A DNA stretch of 64,000 bases from Spirochaeta lutea (GTDB lineage Bacteria > Spirochaetota > Spirochaetia > DSM-27196 > Salinispiraceae), in the NCBI RefSeq assembly GCF_000758165.1, contig NZ_JNUP01000023.1:166069-230068 (forward strand), read 5' to 3'. Shown one piece after another: positions 33,054 through 42,412 of this stretch. Position numbers and translations under genes: made by a program. Each line of letters begins with the position of its first letter. The stretch's first letter is position 1. The notes below the pieces were generated by a model. It worked only from the letters and a program-made list of their open reading frames with translations, was not told where the DNA came from and did not search any database.

Positions 33054-33725
33054 ATGAGAGAAGGAATACGGCTTTACAAGTTAGGTAAATACCGGGAGGC
33101 ATTGGAAAATCTACGGTCCGTTAAGGTGGCTGAGCGGGATTATGCCGAACTTTCTTATTTTCTGGGGTTATGCTATACAAAACTAGAGCAGTTCGAGGAA
33201 GCCCTGCTGTATCTTGAACAGGTCGTAACCTCCGAACTCGGCTTCGCCCAGGTATACCAAGCCAGGATGATACTGGCCTATATCTATGCACTAACCGAAC
33301 GGCATAGACTGGCTGAATTTGAGCTTCAACGGCTCATAGAGGACGGGTATGATTCGGTTCAGGTACATGCTGCCCTTGGCTATGTTTTGTATAGAGAAAA
33401 AAAACATGCAGCTGCAATAAAACAACTTGAATCAGGGTTGGCCATCGATCCCGCAAATCCCACCGTGCTAAACACCCTGGCTTTCATAATGGCCGAGGAG
33501 AATATTAGGCCTGGGGCCGCCCTCAGTTATGTTCGCAGGGCTTTGGTAGCGAAACCTGATCACCCCGCGTATCTGGATACCCTGGGATGGGTGCTCTTTC
33601 GGATGGGTGATTTCAAGGAGGCTCTGGAGCATCTACGTCGCGCCAGGAAGGCTTGGCCGGAAAATCAGGAAATTAGGGACCACATTAGGAAAGTGATGGA
33701 ACGTAATAATGAAACCCAACGTTAA
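33054..33725 (+). CDS. TPR-repeat protein
   Basis: A 223-residue soluble protein composed of about five TPR units, for example GIRLYKLGKYREALENLRSV, SYFLGLCYTKLEQFEEALLYLEQVV, HAALGYVLYREKKHAAAIKQLESGLAIDPANP and LDTLGWVLFRMGDFKEALEHLRRARKAWPEN. No signal peptide. Start ATG 33054 has GGAGG 6 nt upstream; the earlier TTG at 33033 overlaps surE and is less likely. The 3' end overlaps the next gene by 17 nt, so both are probably made together and may interact. Confidence 0.85.
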   Translation: MREGIRLYKLGKYREALENLRSVKVAERDYAELSYFLGLCYTKLEQFEEALLYLEQVVTSELGFAQVYQARMILAYIYALTERHRLAEFELQRLIEDGYDSVQVHAALGYVLYREKKHAAAIKQLESGLAIDPANPTVLNTLAFIMAEENIRPGAALSYVRRALVAKPDHPAYLDTLGWVLFRMGDFKEALEHLRRARKAWPENQEIRDHIRKVMERNNETQR

Positions 33726-35892
33726 CTCCAAGGCAAGGTCTTCGTACTCAAGAAAGGGGATGCTCTTCCTCCAGATTTCCCTTCTATGGGCTGCTGTGGT
33801 CTTTCCCGGATATTCCCAGGATACTCCAGGTGAACAAAATCTCCCCGATCTTAATTATGATCGAATCCAGGCAGATAGTGCCTTCCGGGATGGCGTTTTA
33901 TGGTTACACCGAGGAAGGGTGAATGACGCCATCCTCTCATTCCAGCAGGCACTGAGTTTTGATTCCGCTGATACCTTAGCTCGGACATGGTTAGGGAGGG
34001 GATATCTCCTGGGAGGATATAACGAAGCCGCCCTTAGGGAGTTGCAACAGGTTTCAGATGCCGGTTCCGGTGGGATTGCGTTAGAATCCCTTATTGAAAC
34101 CCTAGAGTTACGGAGAGGTTTTGTTCGGGAGGTACCCGAGGATACGGCGTTCTTTCCCTTGGCAAGTTTTTCCCTTAGATTACCCGGGGGTGGGGGGACG
34201 GCGCAGCTGGGTTCACCCCAGGGAGACTCCCAACAACCAAGGACGCTGCCGCTTCCTGGCGGGATAGCAATTCGTACCGATGGGTGGTACTGGGTTGCCA
34301 ATGTTACCGGTAATTCAATCCAGCTCTATGATGCAAACGGCACCTTGCGGAGAAGTATCACCGGGGGGCTACAGGGGCTGCAAGGGCCGCTGGATATAAT
34401 CTCCCTAAGTGAACCTATTCTTGGTGTGACAAGTTTTCGAAGTGATGAGATTGTGCTGATAAATAGCGATTCCGGGGCGGAGATCATGCGAATGGGAGAG
34501 CCGGGTATCGGACCGGGTCAGCTCATGGGGCCCCAGTTTTTAGCCTATGATCCTGAGGGGTATATTTTTGTAAGCGACTACGGAAACCAACGAATTCAAA
34601 AATTTTCCCTGGAAGGTGAATTTTTATTCAGTATAGGCGGTGTTCCCGGGTTAGATGTTTCTTCTTTACGATTTAATCGCCTCCATGGCGTATTATGGTA
34701 TGAGGATTCGTTATGGGTCCTCGACCGAGAAGGGTCTACCGGCGTGTTATATGAAATAGACGGAAGCGGAAATGTGTTAAGTACCTTCCGGGACGATCGG
34801 CTACAGCATGGGGAGGGATTATCCGTCTTCCCTGGAGAGGAACCTGCCTTTTTAATAACAACGAGGACCACCATCTACCGCTGGGATCCGGTAAACCGGC
34901 TGCTCTCGGAGGTGTACCGTGCTCAGGATGAGGATGCACGCTTTTTTAAGTCGGGAATAGATCCCAATGGTAATATTCTGATAACTGACTCATATTCCCG
35001 GCAGGTCTCTATTGTAAGCCGGCTTTCCGGCCTCTACTCGGGGATTCATGTACAGATTAATAAGATCAATGCTGATAATTTTCCTAGGGTGACCATTGAT
35101 TTTTCTGTGCAAGATCGTCTCGGTAGGCCTGTGTTAGGTTTGGATACAGCCAACTTTTTCCTAACCGAGGCCGATTCACCGGTGGAGAATCCGGAATTAA
35201 TCAGTCGGGGGTATCAATTGCCGTACATCAGTACTCAAATAATCCTTCCCCCCCTTCAAGATCCCCAGGGTGAGCCTGTAAAATCCTATATAGAAAGCCA
35301 GGTACAGTCTTTATTCTCCACACTCCAGGGATCGGACTCCATGGATCTCATTCTCGGAGGAGAAACACCTACGGTTGTTTTAGAGTCCTCGGATTCTGAT
35401 CGGTCAGCCCGGCTGCAAAGGATCGATTCCCTGGTATACCAGGGGCGAGATGCCTTCGATCTTGGGGTACGGTTAGCTGTAAACCGCCTCATACGACAGG
35501 ATGGGATTCGCCACCTCATATATCTGAACACGGACACAGCCTTCCCGGAGGATGCTTTTTCAACCTACGGTATCGAAGAACTCCGAGGATACATGGTCAA
35601 CAATGAGGTCGCCTTCTCCGTGGTCAGTGGTGATGAAAATGCTATCGACCCCGCATTAGCCTACCTTGTTCGGGAGACCGGAGGATCCTTTTTTACGCCG
35701 AGTGAGATAATGGATGCAAATCGAGTTAGAAATATCCTTGCCGATGACTATCCAGGGCGATACATTTATGAATACAGGAGCCGGTTGAATAGTGATTTCG
35801 GACGAAGGTATCTTCCTGTTGAGGTGGAGGTGCGGTATCTTACAAAATCCGGGCGGGATGAGGCTGGGTATTTCTCGCCTCTGATTTTTTAG
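33709..35892 (+). CDS. Secreted TPR / NHL-propeller / vWA-like protein
   Basis: A 727-residue exported protein. A signal peptide (about 14-36, KGMLFLQISLLWAAVVFPGYSQ) is followed by TPR units (about 52-120, FRDGVLWLHRGRVNDAILSFQQALSFD), then an NHL-type beta-propeller (about 160-440, with AIRTDGWYWVANVTGNSIQLYD, FLAYDPEGYIFVSDYGNQRIQKFSLEGEFLFSIGG, GIDPNGNILITDSYSRQ) and a C-terminal domain (about 450-727) with a von Willebrand A-like layout (LNTDTAF, VSGDENAIDPALAYLVRETGGSFF). Treponema has similar NHL proteins of unknown function. It is likely periplasmic or surface exposed and acts in protein-protein contacts. Confidence 0.75.
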   Translation: MKPNVNSKARSSYSRKGMLFLQISLLWAAVVFPGYSQDTPGEQNLPDLNYDRIQADSAFRDGVLWLHRGRVNDAILSFQQALSFDSADTLARTWLGRGYLLGGYNEAALRELQQVSDAGSGGIALESLIETLELRRGFVREVPEDTAFFPLASFSLRLPGGGGTAQLGSPQGDSQQPRTLPLPGGIAIRTDGWYWVANVTGNSIQLYDANGTLRRSITGGLQGLQGPLDIISLSEPILGVTSFRSDEIVLINSDSGAEIMRMGEPGIGPGQLMGPQFLAYDPEGYIFVSDYGNQRIQKFSLEGEFLFSIGGVPGLDVSSLRFNRLHGVLWYEDSLWVLDREGSTGVLYEIDGSGNVLSTFRDDRLQHGEGLSVFPGEEPAFLITTRTTIYRWDPVNRLLSEVYRAQDEDARFFKSGIDPNGNILITDSYSRQVSIVSRLSGLYSGIHVQINKINADNFPRVTIDFSVQDRLGRPVLGLDTANFFLTEADSPVENPELISRGYQLPYISTQIILPPLQDPQGEPVKSYIESQVQSLFSTLQGSDSMDLILGGETPTVVLESSDSDRSARLQRIDSLVYQGRDAFDLGVRLAVNRLIRQDGIRHLIYLNTDTAFPEDAFSTYGIEELRGYMVNNEVAFSVVSGDENAIDPALAYLVRETGGSFFTPSEIMDANRVRNILADDYPGRYIYEYRSRLNSDFGRRYLPVEVEVRYLTKSGRDEAGYFSPLIF

Positions 35893-35901
35893 GAGAATTT
35901 G

Positions 35902-36213
35902 GTGAGTACGGAGCATCAGGATCAACACATAACAAAAGAGAAAACAGAACATCGCATTAAAACGCCTGATCAATACCGGGTGATTCTATTAAACGATGAT
36001 TTTACTACCATGGAATTTGTAATCCAGGTTTTAGTACAGATATTCCAAAAAAATGCAGTGGAAGCCACCAAAATTATGCTAGCTGTTCATGAACAGGGCC
36101 AGGGTGTGGTGGGCATCTATAGTTACGATGTTGCCTATAGCCGAGCCAAGAAGGTTGAAGAGTTAGCACGAGAACATGAATACCCCCTGAGATGCAGGGT
36201 GGAGAAGGTTTAG
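35902..36213 (+). CDS. clpS: ClpS adaptor of the N-degron pathway
   Basis: A 103-residue adaptor that hands proteins with Leu, Phe, Trp or Tyr N-termini to ClpAP. The conserved core YRVILLNDDFTTMEFVIQVL contains the DD pair that binds the alpha-amino group, and HEQGQGVVGIYSYDVA follows. A 25-residue charged N-terminal tail enters the ClpA pore. GTG start 6 nt after AGGAG. The next gene, clpA, starts 2 nt later. Confidence 0.95.
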   Translation: MSTEHQDQHITKEKTEHRIKTPDQYRVILLNDDFTTMEFVIQVLVQIFQKNAVEATKIMLAVHEQGQGVVGIYSYDVAYSRAKKVEELAREHEYPLRCRVEKV

Positions 36214-36215
36214 GA

Positions 36216-38630
36216 ATGCAGATTAGCAAAGAAGTTAATGATATCCTCCTGGCTGCCTACCAGGAAGCAAAAATTAAAAAACATGAGTATATGACCCCGG
36301 AGCATATTCTTTATGCTGCGGTGCACTTCCCCTATGCACGGAAGGTAATTACCTATTCGGGGGGCAATTCTGACGAGTTGCTCATTCTGCTGAAAGATTA
36401 CCTTGAGAAAGAGGTGCCTATTGCCGAGGGTGCCGATCCGGAACAGTCCTTCTCGTTCCAACGGGTTATGAACCGGACACTCCTCCGGGTTGATCATAGC
36501 GCTAAGGATTCCATCGAGACTGGAGATATCCTCGTGTCGCTCTTCGAGGAAGAGGAGAGTTACGCCTCGTATTACATGAAAAAGGTAGGGGTGAAGCGGG
36601 TAGATTTATTGGATGTAATTTCCCATATCCTCGGAAGAAGCGAACAGGAGATGGAGGACCGGGACTCGGGTGAAATCGGTGATGATTTGGAATCCGAAGA
36701 GGACTTCTTGGAGGGTGATGACGATGAATTCTCCGAGAACGGGGAGGATGATCTTGACGCTGGTCAGACGACCACAACCACCCCTTCCAAAGCTGAGAAA
36801 TTATTGCGTAAGTATGCAACCGATATGGTTCACAGGGCCTCGGAAGGCACCTATGAACCCCTCATCGGCAGATCGGATATTTTAGAACGAACAATGCAGG
36901 TGCTGTGCCGCCGGTTAAAGAATAACCCGGTACATGTTGGCCCCCCTGGGGTTGGTAAAACGGCAATAACCGAGGGGTTGGCCCAGGCGATAGCTGGAGA
37001 GATGGTGCCGGACCTGTTAAAAGAATATGAACTCTGGTCCTTGGATCTTGGAGCATTGGTGGCGGGAACACGCTACCGAGGAGATTTTGAGGAGAGAATA
37101 AAGAAGGTATTGCAGGCTGTTGAGAAAAAAAAGAAGGTCATACTGTTTATTGATGAGTTGCATATGCTTGTTGGAGCCGGAGCGGGTAGCGGCGGTGCAA
37201 TGGATGCAGGGAACCTCCTAAAACCGGCCCTGGCGTCCGGGCAGGTTCGAATCATTGGCGCTACAACCCGGGAGGAGTACCGTAAGTTCATCGAAAAGGA
37301 TCATGCTCTTGCCCGGCGATTTCAAGCCATAGAGGTGCTAGAACCAAGCCAAGCGGAGACCATCGAGATTCTAAAGGGGCTGCGTGAAAAATATGAAGAC
37401 TACCATAATGTTACCTATCCGGATCAGTCTCTTGAATTGGCAGTCCGGCTATCAGCTCAGTTCATTAACGAACGGTATCTGCCGGATAAAGCAATTGATG
37501 TGATTGATGAATGCGGTGCGCGGATAAACCTACTGCATTTCAAGAAGAATGCCTCGGAGGGTCAAGATGAACCCGGGGCAGATACAGACTCCGAAGACTC
37601 CATAGCATCCGAGAATGCCCGGGAGCGCCTGGGACGGGTTGAGGTTTCTACCGGAGACGTTGAAGAAGTAGTGGCCAGAATTGCCAAGGTCCCACAAAAA
37701 TCGGTCACAGTAGCTGAAAAGCAACAGTTGAAAACCCTCGAGTCTCGACTTTTGTCACGGGTTTTCGGACAGGATAATGCAGTGCACCAGGTCGCAGAGG
37801 CTGTGAAGCGGTCACGTGCAGGGTTTAGAAAGGGAAGCAAACCGGTAGGAAATTTCTTATTTGTAGGGCCTACGGGTGTCGGAAAAACCGAGTTGGCACG
37901 AGCCCTTGCTGGTGAGATGGGCGTAGAACTCATCCGCTTCGATATGAGTGAATATCAGGAAAAACACACCGTGAGCAGGCTCATTGGTTCTCCCCCGGGA
38001 TATGTCGGATACGATGAGGGCGGCCTGCTAACCGAGAGTATACGCCGGAACCCCCATGCAGTATTACTTCTGGATGAGATTGAAAAAGCCCACCCGGACA
38101 TATTTAATGTCCTTCTTCAGGTAATGGATTACGCTACCCTTACAGATAACAGTGGGCATAAAGCGGATTTTAGAAATATTACAATCATATTTACCTCCAA
38201 TGCCGGAGCCCGGGATATTGGTAAGAATCTCATCGGCTTCGGCGATAGGCAGGTTGATTCCCAGGCTATTGATTCGGCCGTACAGCTAACCTTTAGTCCG
38301 GAATTCAGGAACCGTCTGGACAAGATTGTACAGTTTTCCCACTTGAATCGCGATATTTTACTGCGGATTATACGAAAAGAGGTTCAGGAATTCTCCGATC
38401 TCCTTGCATCAAAAGAAATTGCTCTAACCGTAGATGATGAGGTATTTGATTTTCTCGCTGATAAGACAAAAAGTAGGGAATACGGTGCCCGGGAAGTTGA
38501 GAGGTTAGTGGACGAAGAAATCCGTGGAAAGTTTATTGATGAGATTTTATACGGCGACCTTCAAAATGGCGGAAGTGTGACCATATCTGTGAGGGAGAAT
38601 AGCCTGGTAGCAGACTATAATGGACAATAG
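36216..38630 (+). CDS. clpA: ClpA unfoldase of ClpAP
   Basis: An 804-residue Hsp100 protein with two AAA+ modules. The N-terminal Clp repeat domain (about 1-135) is followed by a very acidic linker (about 138-182, [19 protein letters not shown]). D1 has [10 protein letters not shown] and [16 protein letters not shown]2 has [10 protein letters not shown] and [13 protein letters not shown], and the loop LIGFGD carries the IGF tripeptide that docks on ClpP. There is no ClpB-type middle domain. Start ATG 36216 is inferred from its position 2 nt after clpS; the longer frame overlaps clpS. The acidic linker is longer than in E. coli ClpA. No clpP lies in the window. Confidence 0.95.
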   Translation: MQISKEVNDILLAAYQEAKIKKHEYMTPEHILYAAVHFPYARKVITYSGGNSDELLILLKDYLEKEVPIAEGADPEQSFSFQRVMNRTLLRVDHSAKDSIETGDILVSLFEEEESYASYYMKKVGVKRVDLLDVISHILGRSEQEMEDRDSGEIGDDLESEEDFLEGDDDEFSENGEDDLDAGQTTTTTPSKAEKLLRKYATDMVHRASEGTYEPLIGRSDILERTMQVLCRRLKNNPVHVGPPGVGKTAITEGLAQAIAGEMVPDLLKEYELWSLDLGALVAGTRYRGDFEERIKKVLQAVEKKKKVILFIDELHMLVGAGAGSGGAMDAGNLLKPALASGQVRIIGATTREEYRKFIEKDHALARRFQAIEVLEPSQAETIEILKGLREKYEDYHNVTYPDQSLELAVRLSAQFINERYLPDKAIDVIDECGARINLLHFKKNASEGQDEPGADTDSEDSIASENARERLGRVEVSTGDVEEVVARIAKVPQKSVTVAEKQQLKTLESRLLSRVFGQDNAVHQVAEAVKRSRAGFRKGSKPVGNFLFVGPTGVGKTELARALAGEMGVELIRFDMSEYQEKHTVSRLIGSPPGYVGYDEGGLLTESIRRNPHAVLLLDEIEKAHPDIFNVLLQVMDYATLTDNSGHKADFRNITIIFTSNAGARDIGKNLIGFGDRQVDSQAIDSAVQLTFSPEFRNRLDKIVQFSHLNRDILLRIIRKEVQEFSDLLASKEIALTVDDEVFDFLADKTKSREYGAREVERLVDEEIRGKFIDEILYGDLQNGGSVTISVRENSLVADYNGQ

Positions 38631-39378
38631 TTTCCCCTATCTCACCGCCGATCAACGAATTCAGTTCCCGGATCCCGGGCCTGCGTCCAGGGATGCACCG
38701 GTTTGTTACGGCGCTAACCTCTCTCCCGGGGTGCTCTTGTCTGCCTACGAACAAGGATTATTTCCGTGGTTTTCTCAGGGGGATCCTCTCCTATGGTGGT
38801 GCCCTGACCCACGGTTTGTCCTCTTCCCGGAGAGTCTTCGAATCTCATCCAGACTAAGGCGTTACATGAAGTCATCTTCCTGGCGAATTACCGTGGATCA
38901 TAGCTTCGAGCAGATCATACGTCTTTGTCGGAGTACGCGTACCCATACCGGTACATGGATAACCGATGAGATGCTCGATGCCTACGTTCATCTACATACC
39001 CTCGGGGTTGCGCATAGTATTGAGGTTTGGGAGGGTGGTAGCCTGGTGGGAGGTTTATACGGGGTTCATACCGGAAGGGTTTTCTCTGGAGAGTCTATGG
39101 TCTCGTTGAAACCGAACAGTTCAAAGTTTTCCCTGGTATACCTAACCAGAATCCTCCCAAGATTGGGAGGTGTAGTGATAGACGCCCAAATGGAAACACC
39201 CCATATACGAGCCCTGGGGGGGGAGTATATTTCTAGGAAAACGTTCTTGGGATTGGTCCATACCGAATCTACTGTCCATGGCAGCGGGGGGGCTATCAAT
39301 AGATCAGCTGAATTACCCGGGGAGGATTGGTCATACTGGGAGGATCGAGAAATTACTGTTCCTGAACTGTTAACTTAG
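38620..39378 (+). CDS. aat: Leucyl/phenylalanyl-tRNA-protein transferase
   Basis: A 252-residue enzyme that attaches Leu or Phe from charged tRNA to N-terminal Arg or Lys, creating an N-degron for ClpS. Motifs: LLSAYEQGLFPWFSQGDPLLWWCPDPRFVLFPE, TGTWITDEMLDAYVHLHTLGVAHSIEVWEGG, LVGGLYGV and FSGESMVS. The gene overlaps the clpA end by 11 nt, giving clpS-clpA-aat, a complete recognition-tagging-unfolding set. A run of eight G occurs at 39216-39223. Confidence 0.95.
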   Translation: MDNSFPYLTADQRIQFPDPGPASRDAPVCYGANLSPGVLLSAYEQGLFPWFSQGDPLLWWCPDPRFVLFPESLRISSRLRRYMKSSSWRITVDHSFEQIIRLCRSTRTHTGTWITDEMLDAYVHLHTLGVAHSIEVWEGGSLVGGLYGVHTGRVFSGESMVSLKPNSSKFSLVYLTRILPRLGGVVIDAQMETPHIRALGGEYISRKTFLGLVHTESTVHGSGGAINRSAELPGEDWSYWEDREITVPELLT

Positions 39379-39479
39379 TGCGCAAAAGATTGTAACATTG
39401 CACCCGGGCGACACCACCCATGGGTGGAATTCTTGGTTGCTACACTATATCTGGTGCAGGTTACAATCTTTTGCGCTCT
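39377..39479 (-). repeat. Palindromic element copy B (103 bp)
   Basis: Ends AGTGCGCAAAAGATTGTAAC and GTTACAATCTTTTGCGCTCT pair over about 26 bp. The interior has CCACCCATGGGTGG, a 14-bp palindrome. The element is homologous to the reverse complement of copy A, and where copy A has a G-C pair in the arms copy B has A-T. It lies exactly between the convergent aat and nucleoside-kinase genes and overlaps the last 2 nt of aat, so it probably supplies a terminator-like hairpin for both. Confidence 0.85.
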
Positions 39480-39486
39480 CTATTAA

Positions 39487-41154
39487 TCAGTATTTGAATA
39501 CCGATCCACCGATGAACTCCCGAAGGATGGCTTGATCGGGTACGAACTCCCGTTGAACAGGCAGGAAAAATGCGAGAATTGCCAACAGACGTCGCGCTTG
39601 GGCATAGTGTACGGATCCTGGTTTCACCTCACGGAGCAGGGCCTCGGCCATAGGTTTGAGCGCCCCTAATTCATAATCGGCTGCAGAGTTAAAAACACGA
39701 TCTGCAGAGTTTTGAAAGGGAAAAATATTCCTATTTTCGCCCCGCCTGACTGAAGGCCACATCCCAAGGGTGGCCTCTGCATCATGAGACCTATAGCGGT
39801 AGTCACGGACGAGCCGTCTAATCAAGCGATTATCGGTGGTGGAAATACGATGTTCCTCATCTAGATTAATCTGCGTGAGGGCTGAGACATAGATTTTGAA
39901 CTTCTGATCCCGTGGAATCTGGGAAGTGAGCTCATCATTGAGTCCATGGATCCCTTCGATAATGAGGATCCCGGATTCAGAAAGTTGCAGCGGACGCTGT
40001 TTGAGGATTTGCTTTCCTACCTTGAAATCGAAGGTTGGTAAAAAGACTTGTTCCCCTGCAAGTAATGCCAGTAGAGAGGTATTTAACAGCGGTAGATCAA
40101 TAGCATGTACACTTTCAAAGTCAGGGTTCCCATGGCTATCCAGGGGGGTATCCTCCCGATTCACAAAAAAGTCATCAAGACCAATGGTCTGGGGCTGCAG
40201 TCCTTGGGACCGTAGTTGAATGAAGAGTTTTTTCGCAAAGGTGGTTTTGCCCGAGGAGGATGGGCCAGCGATGAGTACTACCCGCACCCCATCTTGTGCC
40301 TGGGCTATGTCCCGGGCAATAGCGGCAATCTTATTATTCTGAAGAGTTTCGACAACCCAAATAAATTCCTTTATCCCCCGTTTTTTAATTAATGCGTTCA
40401 GCCGTCCGGCAGTATGTACCTCCAGGATACGACCCCACTGTTGATATTCTGTGAAAATATCGGTGAGAAACGGGATATCCTCGAACCGAGGAAGCCGACC
40501 GGGAGATTCCTGAGGAGGGAGGTGAAGGAGAAATCCGTTATTATACGGAGACAGACTGACAGCGCTTACTTGTCCGGTGTGTAAGGGGATTGGACCTAAG
40601 GAGAGTTCAAGATAATCACCCAAGACCATGATACTCACCGAAGGCTCATTGATATAATCCAACAGGAGTACTGTTTCATCCCTGCCCCTGGTTTTAAACT
40701 CTTTGATGGCTTGCTGGTAGGGAAGATCCTTTTTTTGAAATGGTCGTTGTTCCCCAATGAGTCGGTGTACCTGACCTTCCAGGTCTTTGATTTCTTGTAC
40801 AGACAGGGGGTGTTGTACCGCAGTGAAAAAAAGACTGCTTCCTATGCTATGGCTAAGCCGGTACTTAGCACGAGGGTAATGAGTATCTAAGCAATGAAAT
40901 ACCAAGAAGCTGGAAGCCTGTTGATTGATCCGATATCCATCATCATGGAGAATAGAGATTCCTTCAACCACACCCGAATGATCAACATGGGTTCGAAGAT
41001 CGACAAGCTCGCTGTCGTATTTTGCTGCCAGGATCGGTGGGGCCGGTGTGGGTATAGCTGCGGTTTGAGAGGTTATAAACTCATCCAGGGTGGTGCCGTG
41101 AGGCACCTGAACATCAGTATCCTGCCAACGAAGGGTGTGAGTAACACTATCCAT
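39487..41154 (-). CDS. Nucleoside kinase with ThrRS-like N-terminal domains
   Basis: A 555-residue protein. Residues 1-70 form a TGS-like beta-grasp domain (VPHGTTLDEFI, ILAAKYDSELVDL), residues about 75-265 resemble the second additional domain of threonyl-tRNA synthetase, and residues about 280-490 form a uridine-kinase-type P-loop domain (VVLIAGPSSSGKTTFAKKLF, IGLDDFFVNREDTPLD, ILIIEGIHGLN, RLVRDYRYRSHDA). This architecture is known from Thermotoga and many spirochaetes and Firmicutes; its physiological substrate is not firmly established. It follows the HD-GYP gene by 4 nt with no Shine-Dalgarno, so translation is likely coupled. Confidence 0.85.
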   Translation of the reverse strand: MDSVTHTLRWQDTDVQVPHGTTLDEFITSQTAAIPTPAPPILAAKYDSELVDLRTHVDHSGVVEGISILHDDGYRINQQASSFLVFHCLDTHYPRAKYRLSHSIGSSLFFTAVQHPLSVQEIKDLEGQVHRLIGEQRPFQKKDLPYQQAIKEFKTRGRDETVLLLDYINEPSVSIMVLGDYLELSLGPIPLHTGQVSAVSLSPYNNGFLLHLPPQESPGRLPRFEDIPFLTDIFTEYQQWGRILEVHTAGRLNALIKKRGIKEFIWVVETLQNNKIAAIARDIAQAQDGVRVVLIAGPSSSGKTTFAKKLFIQLRSQGLQPQTIGLDDFFVNREDTPLDSHGNPDFESVHAIDLPLLNTSLLALLAGEQVFLPTFDFKVGKQILKQRPLQLSESGILIIEGIHGLNDELTSQIPRDQKFKIYVSALTQINLDEEHRISTTDNRLIRRLVRDYRYRSHDAEATLGMWPSVRRGENRNIFPFQNSADRVFNSAADYELGALKPMAEALLREVKPGSVHYAQARRLLAILAFFLPVQREFVPDQAILREFIGGSVFKY

Positions 41155-41158
41155 GACA

Positions 41159-42319
41159 CTAGGAAATTTTGGTTTTCAGAACACGCGCTTCTTCGACATT
41201 TAAGGAGCGGACTATTCCAGCCCCCTCCTTTGCTGTGTCTACCAGGGGCATTTCTGCGAATACCTCGTTGCTTCCGGAGATGAGCAGCTTGACCACCGGT
41301 GCCTTAGGTCGTTCAGGATTGGTCTGAACAACCATTCCCTTTGCTCCGCCGTTTATTTCCACGAAGGTGCCGAGGGGATAGATAGATAGATTCTGAATGA
41401 GTGCCCGGAGAACAAGCTCATCGTAGCGTTTGCCACGGTTTTTTAACAACTCGAGAATGCTGCTATGTCCATCAACGGCCTGACGGAAGGGCCGTTCGGA
41501 GCTGAGGGCGGCATAGGAGCTGACCACCCCGATGATTTTAGCATACAGGGAGATTTTATCTCCTGTGAGGCCCCGGGGATATCCGCTTCCATCCATATTC
41601 TCATGACTTTCCAGAACACCGAGGCAGACGCTCATGGGGTAGCCCTCAGCCTTGAGCACCTTAAAACCCAGAAGCGTGTGAGCCGTGATAGCCTTACGTT
41701 CCTCTGGAGTCAGGGGCTTATCGGACATGTATATTTTCGGGGGAAGTTTTACCATACCGATTTCATGTAGCAGGAGAGCGGAGCCCAGTTCGATGAGACG
41801 ATGGTTTGGCAGTTTTAGACTCAAGCCGATGGTCGTCCCGATAATAAGGGATTTTACTGAGTGGAGTACCAGGTAATTTTTCCCAGGGTAGTCCATCTCG
41901 GTAATTCGTACAATGTATGAACGGTTCTCCCGGATAACCTCAATGGCATCGCGCACCCGAGAGCTGACATCCTTTACGGGGAGTTCGTTCCTGGTTACAA
42001 AACTTGTAAAGAGCTTTTCGGTAAAATCGGCAAGGCTACGGAACTCCTGCGCTGCTTCCTCAAATAGTGCCTGGTCTTTTAGCTTGTGCTCCAGGGTATT
42101 CCCGGCTAAGCCTTCACCGGCATTCGCTGTGTTGATGCTGTCTTTATCGGTTTGGTCGCCGTCACAGTACACATAGTCGTAGTCCCACTCGGCAAGCAGA
42201 GAAATAAGATCGTCGGTTATAGGAACCTCGGGACTTAGAAGGATATATTTTTCATCGAGATAAGCCGGTTGAGAAAAGTGCTTCCCAGGCTGCAAAGTGG
42301 TTATTAGGTGTTCTTTCAT
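41159..42319 (-). CDS. HD-GYP-type protein with altered metal-site residues
   Basis: A 386-residue protein. The N-terminal 130 residues are a DUF3391-like region (LQPGKHFSQPAYLDEKYILLSPEVPIT); residues about 145-320 are an HD-GYP domain. The GYP part is intact (SHENMDGSGYPRGLTGDKIS), but the HD pair is His185-Glu186 (LLHEIGMVKLP instead of HDIGKI-P), and the later Asp in the usual DxxDALTSxRPY is missing (VVSSYAALSSERPFR). Canonical HD-GYP enzymes hydrolyse c-di-GMP with a bi- or trinuclear iron site; this one may have a different metal site or serve as a c-di-GMP receptor. It is divergent from the membrane/TPR gene at 42413. Confidence 0.82.
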   Translation of the reverse strand: MKEHLITTLQPGKHFSQPAYLDEKYILLSPEVPITDDLISLLAEWDYDYVYCDGDQTDKDSINTANAGEGLAGNTLEHKLKDQALFEEAAQEFRSLADFTEKLFTSFVTRNELPVKDVSSRVRDAIEVIRENRSYIVRITEMDYPGKNYLVLHSVKSLIIGTTIGLSLKLPNHRLIELGSALLLHEIGMVKLPPKIYMSDKPLTPEERKAITAHTLLGFKVLKAEGYPMSVCLGVLESHENMDGSGYPRGLTGDKISLYAKIIGVVSSYAALSSERPFRQAVDGHSSILELLKNRGKRYDELVLRALIQNLSIYPLGTFVEINGGAKGMVVQTNPERPKAPVVKLLISGSNEVFAEMPLVDTAKEGAGIVRSLNVEEARVLKTKIS

Positions 42320-42412
42320 GATGTCATCATACCTCTCGGCTCCATGCGATCTATCTGGTCGAATCTATCGCTATCGTGTAAACTCCCTGTATAGATTATA
42401 GGAGGATTTGCT

